NCBI GenBank assembly: GCA_028288905.1
Contig: JAQGHJ010000249.1
Span: forward strand, 1 to 5,403
Reading direction: 5' to 3'
Source: Phycisphaerales bacterium
GTDB lineage: Bacteria > Planctomycetota > Phycisphaerae > Tepidisphaerales > Tepidisphaeraceae
Length of the DNA stretch: 5,403 nt
Below, piece after piece: positions 1 to 5,181 of this stretch (position 1 is its first letter; the number at the start of each line of letters is the position of its first letter). The notes beneath the pieces are model-generated. The model was given only the letters and a program-made list of their open reading frames with translations, searched no databases and was not told the origin of the DNA. Made by a program: the position numbers and the translations under genes.

Positions 1-2072
1 CGCGCGATGGACGTGGGCTGCGAGACCAAGCCGTCGCCGGGCGAACCCTCACCCCGGCCCTCTCCCGGAATACCGGGAGAGGGGGCGAGACCCTCGGCCG
101 TCGCACCGCCATCGCCGCCTTCGTCAACGTTGCCCGCGTCACCCTTGCCCGACCCGACCGTCGGCTCCCGGAACTCGACGGCCAGCCAGTCGAGCAGGTC
201 GCGGTGCACCGGGGCCTCGCTCTGGATGCCCAGGTCCTCGCTCGTCTTCACTAAGCCGGTGCCGAAGTACGTCTGCCAGAACCGGTTGACCTGCACGCGG
301 GCGGTGAGCGGGTTGGCCGGGTCGAACAGCCAGCGGGCGATGCCCAGGCGGTTCTTCGGCGCGTCCGGCGGCAGCGGCGGGAGGAACGCCGGCGGGGCGG
401 GGTCGACCTTTACCTTCGTCGGCGTCTCGTACTTGCCCCGGTCGAGGACGAACGTCTCCCGCGGCTTCGAGTCCTCCATCACCATCACCCGGGCGATCTC
501 TTCATTCTTGTACTTGGCGATCTGCTTCTTGAGCGCGTCGGCCTTCCGCACGTTCGAGTCCTTCGCCGAGATGCCGGGGTACACGGTCTTCTCGAAGTAC
601 GCCCGCAGCGCGGCCTTCACCCGCTTCTTCTCGTCCGCCGTCCGCTCGGCCTCGGGAGTCCGCAGGGCCTGGAACACGTTCCGGTCAAACCCGGGCACGC
701 TGTCCGGCGTCACCGTCGGCTCCCACTTGGCCAGCTCGACCTCGAACTTCTTCTTCGTGTCCCCGGCCGTCTCGGCCGCCTTCAGCTCCGCCTCCAGCCG
801 GGCGACCTCACGGTTGTTCTCGTCGGTCGGCAGCTCCAGCACAGGCGTCGCGACGCGGATGCGGCTGCCGCCGCCCAGGTTCGGCACCCCCGTCTCCGGC
901 AGCGCGTTGAACGCGGCCATCAGGCTGTAGTAGTCCCGCTGGGTGATCGGGTCGAATTTGTGGTCGTGGCACTGGGCGCAGGCCACCGTCAGCCCGAGCC
1001 AGGTGGTGGCCGTCGTGTCGACCCGGTCGAACAGCACGTTGAACCGCTGCTCCTCGGCGATCGCCCCGCCCTCGCCGTTCAGGAGGTGGTTGCGGTTGAA
1101 CGCGGTCGCGATCTTCTGCTCGGCCGTCGGCTTCGGGAGCAGGTCGCCGGCGAGCTGCTCGATCGAGAACGTGTCGAAGGGCACGTCGGCGTTCAGGCTC
1201 TTGACGACCCAGTCCCGCCAGATCCACTGGTACGTGTCCCCGTCCTGCTGGAACCCGTTGCTGTCGGCGTACCGGGCGGCGTCGAGCCACGGCAGCGCCA
1301 TCCGCTCGCCGTACGTCGGCGACGCGAGCAGCCGGTTGACGAGCCGGTCGTAGGCGGAGGGCGAGTCGTCGGCGACGAACGCGTCGACGTCGGCCGGGGC
1401 GGGCGGCAGCCCGGTCAGGTCGAGCGTGACCCGGCGGATCAGCGTCGCCCGGTCGGCCTCGGGGCTCGGGGCCAGCCCTTCGGCCTCCAGCTTGGCGAGC
1501 ACGAACCGGTCGATCGGGTTCCGCGCCCACCCCGCCCGCTTCACGTCCGGCAGCGGCGGGCGGACGGGGGCTACGAACGTCCAGTGTGGCTGGTACTCGG
1601 CCCCGCCCGCCACCCACCGCTTCAAGATGTCTTTCTGAGTCGGCGACAGCGTGCGGTGCGAGTTCGGCGGCGGCATCTGCTCGTCGGCGTCGTCCGTGAG
1701 GACGCGCTCGACGAGGCCGCTCGCCTTCGCATCCCCCGGCACGATCGCCTTGAGCTTGAGGGCCGACTCTCGCACGTCCAGCCGCAGGTCCGCCTTGCGG
1801 TGGTTCGGGTCCTGGCCGTGACAGTAGAAGCAGTTCTCCGCCAGGATCGGGCGGACGTCGCGGTTGTAGTCCGGCGGCCCCGCCAACCGCGGGGCTGCAA
1901 GCACCGTCGTGGGCATCGCCGCCGCCGCCGCGGCGAACAGGGCCGTGCCCAGGCCCGGGCGGAGCCAGCGAGCCCTCCCAACACCATCACCCGAACCCCT
2001 TGCGAGAGCGTGGCCGCCGGTGAGGACGGAGCCGGCGCTGCGGACGTTCGGCTGATGGCGCGGTTGCTGCAT
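1..2072 (-). CDS. Planctomycete-type cytochrome c / DUF1549 / DUF1553 protein (PSCyt1-PSCyt2-PSD1), C-terminus beyond window
   Basis: The first 690 codons are present; the frame is still open at position 1. The ATG at 2072 is the only usable in-frame start after an upstream TGA; no clear ribosome site precedes it. Residues 1-40 are a long, Arg-containing lead-in, followed by a hydrophobic Ala-rich segment (about 41-60) that looks like a Sec signal with cleavage near A59/A60, so the protein is probably exported. PSCyt1 (about 66-165) carries a CFYCH haem-binding motif (C81, C84, H85) and a PPPNSHRTL segment. DUF1549 (about 182-385) ends with a second CxxCH, CAQCH at 365-369, within CAQCHDHKFDPITQRDYY. 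A charged, Lys/Glu-rich, probably helical linker follows (about 405-530). DUF1553 starts near N574 (NRLGIARWLFDPANPLTARV). After E636 the family sequence stops and Gly/Pro-rich residues 637-690 follow, including the repeat-encoded PSPGIPGEG. The exact function of the family is unknown; a redox or polysaccharide-related role is only a guess. Such genes are often followed by a DUF1501 gene, which would lie off the left edge. Confidence 0.93.
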   Translation of the reverse strand, partial: MQQPRHQPNVRSAGSVLTGGHALARGSGDGVGRARWLRPGLGTALFAAAAAAMPTTVLAAPRLAGPPDYNRDVRPILAENCFYCHGQDPNHRKADLRLDVRESALKLKAIVPGDAKASGLVERVLTDDADEQMPPPNSHRTLSPTQKDILKRWVAGGAEYQPHWTFVAPVRPPLPDVKRAGWARNPIDRFVLAKLEAEGLAPSPEADRATLIRRVTLDLTGLPPAPADVDAFVADDSPSAYDRLVNRLLASPTYGERMALPWLDAARYADSNGFQQDGDTYQWIWRDWVVKSLNADVPFDTFSIEQLAGDLLPKPTAEQKIATAFNRNHLLNGEGGAIAEEQRFNVLFDRVDTTATTWLGLTVACAQCHDHKFDPITQRDYYSLMAAFNALPETGVPNLGGGSRIRVATPVLELPTDENNREVARLEAELKAAETAGDTKKKFEVELAKWEPTVTPDSVPGFDRNVFQALRTPEAERTADEKKRVKAALRAYFEKTVYPGISAKDSNVRKADALKKQIAKYKNEEIARVMVMEDSKPRETFVLDRGKYETPTKVKVDPAPPAFLPPLPPDAPKNRLGIARWLFDPANPLTARVQVNRFWQTYFGTGLVKTSEDLGIQSEAPVHRDLLDWLAVEFREPTVGSGKGDAGNVDEGGDGGATAEGLAPSPGIPGEGRGEGSPGDGLVSQPTSIA
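46..83. repeat. REP-like palindromic repeat inside the coding frame
   Basis: A CCCTCACCCCGG lead (46-57) is followed by an 11-base arm CCCTCTCCCGG (58-68), a 4-base AATA loop (69-72) and the exact complementary arm CCGGGAGAGGG (73-83). Elements of the CCCTCACCCC...CCCTCTCCC type are familiar dispersed intergenic repeats in GC-rich bacteria; that is from memory, as only one copy lies in this window. Read on the minus strand it encodes residues 664-672 of the DUF1553 protein without a stop or frame change. Confidence 0.7.
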
Positions 2073-2659
2073 GAGAGCGGCGATGGGGTTCGACGGGACA
2101 AGGAGGTGCGGAGCCGTTCAAGCCCCCCGGACTTCACTTACTAGATACCGCGTTCGCTCCGCCCGGTTGGCATGCAAATTTGGGTTCGGCTGGAGACGCC
2201 GGCGCGCCCCAGTGGAACTTAGCCGTAGCCGACTGGTCCCGTCCGCCACCGATGGCGCCGTCGCGGCAATGACGTCCGCACCGGAAGGCTCTGGACTCAC
2301 TGGTGGTACCGGTCAACACGCGAGCCGGGACCTTGCGGGCAGGCTCGCCTGGAGCGGGCAGCCGTCAGGCTCAGCTCGTGTCCTCCCCCTCCGCTCAGTA
2401 CAGCGGCGGGGGCAAGAACGCTCGAGGCGAAAACGACGCCGGCACACCGCCCGCTAAAGCGGATTGGCGTCGACGGCGTCGTCAGGCCGCGACCTTCCAT
2501 CGTCGCTAGGCCGACAGCACCCCAGGGCTTCGGCTCCTTTTGCCGACGGCCTGCTGACGTCGCGACTTGCCACGCCACCCAGTTGTCACCCCAGGGCCCG
2601 TCGCGACGCGCCGGCCGGGGTCCCGAACTCAAAGCCCGAATCTCACAAGGAGCCCCATC
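2073..2659. other. Divergent intergenic region, no convincing gene
   Basis: This 587-bp gap separates the minus-strand PSCyt gene from the plus-strand lipoprotein gene. Short open frames exist on both strands, but none has a ribosome site, a recognisable protein or planctomycete-like sequence, and all look like products of high GC. An AT-richer pocket lies at about 2130-2185 (ACTTACTAGATACC and GCATGCAAATTTGG) and may hold promoter elements for either gene, but no -35/-10 pair with proper spacing was found. No tRNA, terminator or strong inverted repeat was seen here. Confidence 0.5.
2647..2652 (+). promoter_or_regulatory. Shine-Dalgarno site AAGGAG for the lipoprotein gene
   Basis: AAGGAG lies 7 bases before the ATG at 2660. 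It decides the start: an in-frame ATG exists at 2567, but it would put 31 polar residues before the lipoprotein signal and has no such site. Confidence 0.8.
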
Positions 2660-3001
2660 ATGGTTCGTGCCCCTCACGCGGCGCGTTGGTCGCTGGTCGC
2701 CGTCTTCGCCGGCTCCGCGCTGGCCGGGTGCCAATCCGCCAGTCCCCCGTCGGCGAGCCTCGACCGGTCCGTCATCGCCGGGCGGACGACGTTCGTTGAC
2801 GTGCCCGGCGGCCACGGCACTAGGCAGGTGGTGGCCCTGGCGCCGGACGGGCAGAAGGTATGCCCCGACTGCCAGGCCGTGGCGGCCGACTACTTCAAGA
2901 CCGGCATGCTGAAGACACACGCGTGCAGGGCGTGCGGGGCACCGATCGAGGTGGCCCACAGCCAGATGCTCTCGCCGATCGGCAGCGGCCGCGGGTACTG
3001 A
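2660..3001 (+). CDS. Small lipoprotein with a four-cysteine zinc-ribbon-like core
   Basis: The protein has 113 residues. The N-terminus has Arg at 3 and 9, a hydrophobic stretch (about 10-23) and the lipobox L21-A-G-C24, so it should be cleaved before C24 and lipid-anchored. Residues 25-60 are a Ser/Pro-rich lead and a short variable stretch. The core has C68-P-D-C71, then 17 residues, then C89-R-A-C92-G, a CxxC-x17-CxxC arrangement that fits a zinc ribbon or rubredoxin-like knuckle; metal identity is inference. H87 and H100 lie near the core. The start is set by the AAGGAG site. The 156 bp to the next gene (dps) hold no clear terminator, so co-transcription is possible. I recognise no named family, and its function is unknown; metal binding or redox sensing at the membrane is the most that can be proposed. 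Confidence 0.8.
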   Translation: MVRAPHAARWSLVAVFAGSALAGCQSASPPSASLDRSVIAGRTTFVDVPGGHGTRQVVALAPDGQKVCPDCQAVAADYFKTGMLKTHACRACGAPIEVAHSQMLSPIGSGRGY

Positions 3002-3157
3002 CCCCGCTGGCAGACGCGTGCGGCGCCGGCCCGTCTGGCCCTGCAGACGCACTCCAAGCGGTACTGCAGGATGGGCGAGGAAGTTCGACGAGCAAGCGCC
3101 CACCCGGCCCCGGCCGGCGCGTGATCGACGCCGGCTTGACGAAAGGACGACGAGTAG

Positions 3158-3679
3158 ATGGCACGACTTAACACGGGCGAATCGGCGGACCCGGCCGCGG
3201 GCGGCCCCGACCTTCACGACCTGAGCCCCGACGGCGTGGCTGCGATCGCGGCGGCCCTCCGCCCGCTCGTCGCCGACGTGTTCGCGCTTTACCTGAAGAC
3301 GAAGAACTTCCACTGGCACGTGAGCGGCCCCCACTTCCGGGACTACCACCTGCTGCTGGACGAGCAGGCTGGCCAGCTCATCGGCATGACCGACGACATC
3401 GCCGAGCGGGCCCGCAAGCTCGGGGCGGCCACGCTCCGGTCGGTCGGGGACGTCGCCCGGCACCAGCGGCTGAAGGACAACGACGCCGACCGCGTCGCCC
3501 CGGCGGCCATGCTGGCGGAACTGGCGGCCGACAACCGGCTCCTCGCCCGATACCTGCGGGCCGCCCACGACGTCTGCGACCGGCACCGGGACGTGGCAAC
3601 CGCGAGCCTCATCGAGAACTGGGTCGACGAGGCCGAGCGGCGGACGTGGTTCTTGGCCGAGACGGCGGCCGGCGGCTAA
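3158..3679 (+). CDS. dps: Dps-family ferritin-like protein (DNA protection during starvation)
   Basis: Dps proteins form 12-subunit cytoplasmic shells that oxidise Fe(II), preferably with hydrogen peroxide, and store the iron, which suppresses hydroxyl radical formation; many also bind DNA. This one has 173 residues, the usual size. The ferroxidase motif is complete: in H52-W-H-V-S-G-P-H-F-R-D-Y-H64-L-L-L-D68 followed by D79-D-I-A-E83, the residues H52, H64, D68, D79 and E83 match E. coli H51, H63, D67, D78 and E82 with a constant offset of one. The C-terminal ENWVDEAERRTWFL segment (about 153-166) is also typical. The N-terminal tail (about 1-22) has little basic charge, only Arg at 3, so DNA binding through a Lys-rich tail, as in E. 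coli, is not obvious. A GAAAGGA ribosome site (3141-3147) precedes the ATG by 10 bases. It sits between the zinc-ribbon lipoprotein and the peroxiredoxin, which suggests an oxidative-stress setting. Confidence 0.95.
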   Translation: MARLNTGESADPAAGGPDLHDLSPDGVAAIAAALRPLVADVFALYLKTKNFHWHVSGPHFRDYHLLLDEQAGQLIGMTDDIAERARKLGAATLRSVGDVARHQRLKDNDADRVAPAAMLAELAADNRLLARYLRAAHDVCDRHRDVATASLIENWVDEAERRTWFLAETAAGG

Positions 3680-3752
3680 CCTGGCGCGGGACCGGCCGCG
3701 CGGGCCGTGCCCGCCGCCGGCCCGCCTAACGCTCTTCGGACGACCGCGCCGC

Positions 3753-3758
3753 TACGAT
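3753..3758 (+). promoter_or_regulatory. Possible -10 element (TACGAT) for the peroxiredoxin gene
   Basis: TACGAT within GCTACGATACC stands in a small AT-richer patch 13 bases before the ATG at 3772. No good -35 hexamer lies 16-18 bases upstream. If real, transcription would begin only a few bases before the start codon, giving an almost leaderless message, which would agree with the lack of a clear ribosome site for this gene. Confidence 0.25.
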
Positions 3759-3771
3759 ACCGATTGAAATC

Positions 3772-4239
3772 ATGGCCCACGTACTACCCCCCGGCGTCCC
3801 CGCCCCCGACTTCACGCTCCACGTCACGCCCGACCAGCGGCTCTCCCTGAGCGAGCTGAGTGGCCGGCCCGTGGTGCTCGCCTTCTACCCGGCGGACTGG
3901 AGCGCCGTGTGTGGCGACCAGATGGCGCTGTACAACGAGATCCTGCCCGAGTTCAAGCGGCTGGGGGCGGAGGTGCTCGGCATCTCGGTCGACGGCTCGT
4001 GGTGCCACGAGGCGTTCGCCAAGGATCGCGGCCTGCACTTCCCGCTCCTGTCGGACTTCGAGCCGAAGGGGAAGGTCGCCAGGTCGTACGGCGCGTACCG
4101 CGAGGCGGACGGGTACTGCGAGCGGGCCCTGTTCGTCGTCGACGCGCACGGCGTCATCCGCTGGAGCTATTGCTCTCCCGTCGCCGTCAACCCCGGTGCC
4201 GACGGCATCCTGCAGGCGCTGGAAGACCTGTCCAAGTGA
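3772..4239 (+). CDS. AhpC/TSA-family peroxiredoxin
   Basis: This is a 155-residue thiol peroxidase that should reduce hydrogen peroxide or organic hydroperoxides in the cytoplasm; there is no signal peptide. The fold is recognisable throughout: PGVPAPDFTL (7-16), LSELSGRPVVLAFYPADW (26-43), the peroxidatic site P40-x3-S44-x2-C47 (Ser replaces the more common Thr), LGISVDGSW (69-77), FPLLSDFEPKG (90-100) and R118-A-L-F-V-V-D, whose Arg fits the conserved active-site Arg. Two other cysteines, C78 and C116, are present. C78 sits after the VDGSW strand end, near where helix-3 resolving cysteines lie in some PrxQ/BCP proteins, so an atypical 2-Cys mechanism is possible; this is inference. No strong ribosome site precedes the ATG. 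The stop is 16 bp before the DsbA-like gene, which argues for one operon and for that protein as a redox partner. The 92-bp gap after dps may carry its own promoter. Confidence 0.93.
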   Translation: MAHVLPPGVPAPDFTLHVTPDQRLSLSELSGRPVVLAFYPADWSAVCGDQMALYNEILPEFKRLGAEVLGISVDGSWCHEAFAKDRGLHFPLLSDFEPKGKVARSYGAYREADGYCERALFVVDAHGVIRWSYCSPVAVNPGADGILQALEDLSK

Positions 4240-4242
4240 ACC

Positions 4243-4246
4243 GGAG
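4243..4246 (+). promoter_or_regulatory. Ribosome binding site (GGAG) of the DsbA-like gene
   Basis: GGAG in the 16-bp gap after the peroxiredoxin stop lies 9 bases before the ATG at 4256. It fixes this start rather than the in-frame ATG at 3860, which lies inside the peroxiredoxin gene and would give a meaningless 132-residue extension. Confidence 0.7.
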
Positions 4247-4255
4247 CGAGACCTT

Positions 4256-4801
4256 ATGCTGAGAGTACCCGTCACGCCCGCCGACCACCGCCAAGGCGAC
4301 CCGGCCGCCCCGGTCACGCTCGTGGAGTACGGCGACTACGAGTGCCCGCACTGCGGGCGGGCCCACCCGGTCGTGAAGGCGGTGCAGCGGCACTTCGGCC
4401 TCCGGCTGGCGTTCGTGTTCCGGAACTTCCCGCTGAGCCAAGCCCACGCCCACGCCGAGGCGGCGGCCGAGACGGCCGAGTTCGCCGGGACCCACGGGCG
4501 GTTCTGGGAGATGCACGACGCGCTGTTCGAGAAGCAGGCGTTCCTCGGTGCTGGGCTCCTGCTGGAGCTGGCCGAGGCGGTCGGCCTGTCGGCGGACGAG
4601 CTGCAGGCCGCGCTGGCCGCCAAGGCGTACGCCGCCCGCGTCCGGTCGGACTTCATCGGCGGCGTCCGGAGCGGCGTAAACGGCACCCCGACGTTCTTCG
4701 TCAACGGCGTCCGGCACGACGGGGCCCCCGACGTGGAAAGCCTTGTCGAGGTGATCGAGGAAGCGGCGGCGGGCGGGGGTCCCGGCCCCGACGCGGGGTG
4801 A
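4256..4801 (+). CDS. DsbA-like thioredoxin-fold oxidoreductase (Thioredoxin_4 / DSBA type), cytoplasmic
   Basis: The protein has 181 residues. It opens with HRQGDPAAPVTLVEYGDYECPHCG, the standard start of DsbA/DsbG-like thioredoxin_4 proteins, with the dithiol site C30-P-H-C33. A helical insertion (about 60-135) carries the usual EAAAETAEFAGTHGRFWEMHD pattern, and the fold closes with N142-G-T-P145-T-F-F-V-N-G, where P145 is the expected cis-proline beside the active site. There is no signal peptide or membrane segment, unlike periplasmic DsbA. That suggests a cytoplasmic reductase or peroxiredoxin partner rather than an oxidase of exported proteins (inference from the leader's absence and the operon). 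The C-terminal tail (about 172-181) is Gly/Pro-rich and looks disordered. The gene follows the peroxiredoxin by 16 bp and is followed after 41 bp by a strong hairpin. Confidence 0.92.
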   Translation: MLRVPVTPADHRQGDPAAPVTLVEYGDYECPHCGRAHPVVKAVQRHFGLRLAFVFRNFPLSQAHAHAEAAAETAEFAGTHGRFWEMHDALFEKQAFLGAGLLLELAEAVGLSADELQAALAAKAYAARVRSDFIGGVRSGVNGTPTFFVNGVRHDGAPDVESLVEVIEEAAAGGGPGPDAG

Positions 4802-4842
4802 AGGGGTTCAGGAAAGCAAAAGCCGACCCGGCTCCACCAATG

Positions 4843-4889
4843 AACCGTGCCCCGCGACGGCTGCCAAGCAGCCGTCGCGGGGCACGGTT
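4843..4889. terminator. 22-bp perfect hairpin, probable shared terminator of converging units
   Basis: Bases 4843-4864 are exactly complementary to 4868-4889, with only CAA (4865-4867) as loop. On the plus strand the stem is followed by TTTCGTT, a short, imperfect T tract, 42 bases after the DsbA-like stop. On the minus strand it begins 8 bases after the tRNA-Ser 3' end but has no T run. The position between converging genes fits a bidirectional terminator, stronger on the plus side. Confidence 0.75.
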
Positions 4890-4897
4890 TCGTTCAG

Positions 4898-4987
4898 CGG
4901 AGAGGGCGAGATTCGAACTCGCGGTACGGGTTTACCCCGCACGACAGTTTAGCAAACTGTTGCCTTAAGCCGCTCGGCCACCTCTCC
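4898..4987 (-). tRNA. tRNA-Ser (anticodon GCT)
   Basis: The gene is 90 nt with a full class II cloverleaf. The acceptor arms GGAGAGG (4987-4981) and CCTCTCC (4905-4899) pair over 7 bp, with discriminator G at 4898. The D arm reads GCC GAGCGGCTTAA GGC. The anticodon stem is ACAGT/ACTGT around loop TTGCTAA, with the anticodon GCT at 4953-4951, reading AGC and AGU serine codons. A long variable arm typical of serine tRNAs follows, then the T arm GCGAG-TTCGAAT-CTCGC. The 3' CCA is not encoded (CTG follows), so CCA must be added after transcription. It has its own promoter at 5006-5034. Confidence 0.97.
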
Positions 4988-5005
4988 CGAAGGCGAAGCG
5001 AGGTG

Positions 5006-5034
5006 AATGTACCGAGGGGGCGGGCGTTCGTCAA
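5006..5034 (-). promoter_or_regulatory. Sigma-70-type promoter of the tRNA-Ser gene
   Basis: On the minus strand TTGACG (5034-5029) and TACATT (5011-5006) are separated by exactly 17 bases, close to the TTGACA/TATAAT consensus. Transcription would start at about 4999, giving a leader of roughly a dozen bases before the tRNA 5' end at 4987. The two hexamers stand out as the AT-rich islands of this intergenic stretch. Confidence 0.75.
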
Positions 5035-5090
5035 AGCCGGGCCGTCGGGGGCCCGGAACGGATGCGTCAGGCCGGCCGTTGTTCGCCCGT

Positions 5091-5117
5091 CCCGGACGCC
5101 GTACCCTCACGTCCGGG
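5091..5117. repeat. Short inverted repeat upstream of the helicase gene
   Basis: CCCGGACG (5091-5098) and CGTCCGGG (5110-5117) form an 8-bp perfect stem around an 11-base loop, 65 bases before the helicase start. It could be an operator or a transcript hairpin, but stems of this size are not rare in DNA this GC-rich. Confidence 0.3.
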
Positions 5118-5181
5118 CGACCCGCCGCGTCCGCCGCCGTCCGCCCTAGCCCACCGCCTCACCCGACCCCGACCGCGCCGT

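Noticed and set aside
960..2144. Plus-strand 394-codon open frame, and others at 7-930 and 943-1353
   Set aside because: They lie antisense to the PSCyt gene, whose frame gives clear domain sequence throughout. Their Arg/Pro/Gly-rich translations match nothing recognisable and are by-products of high GC.
2567..2659. Upstream in-frame ATG for the lipoprotein gene
   Set aside because: It would put 31 polar residues before a normal lipoprotein signal. The ATG at 2660 has AAGGAG at ideal spacing.
3011..3049. CAGACG - CGTCTG - CAGACG triplet that could form alternative hairpins (attenuator-like) between the lipoprotein and dps genes
   Set aside because: The stems are only 6 bp and do not extend; such matches are expected by chance in this GC-rich gap, and there is no T tract or leader peptide.
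3135..3157. TTGACG...TAGATG before dps as a promoter
   Set aside because: The spacing is only 13 bases, the second hexamer overlaps the start codon, and the stretch already contains the ribosome site.
2297..3586. Minus-strand 429-codon open frame
   Set aside because: It is antisense to the lipoprotein and Dps genes, both of which have motifs and ribosome sites. Its translation has no recognisable domain.
3684..3714. GC-rich hairpins (GCGCGG/CCGCGC and GCGGGC/GCCCGC) after dps as a terminator
   Set aside because: The stems are 6 bp, overlap each other and have no T run; they are not distinguishable from background in such GC-rich sequence.
3860..4255. Extended start for the DsbA-like protein inside the peroxiredoxin gene
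   Set aside because: The extension is an Arg/Ser/Thr-rich out-of-frame reading of the peroxiredoxin. The ATG at 4256 has its own GGAG site and begins exactly where the family begins.
4843..4987. tRNA-Ser plus adjacent inverted repeat as an integration site of a mobile element
   Set aside because: No integrase, no repeated tRNA 3' fragment and no phage or plasmid genes are visible in the window.
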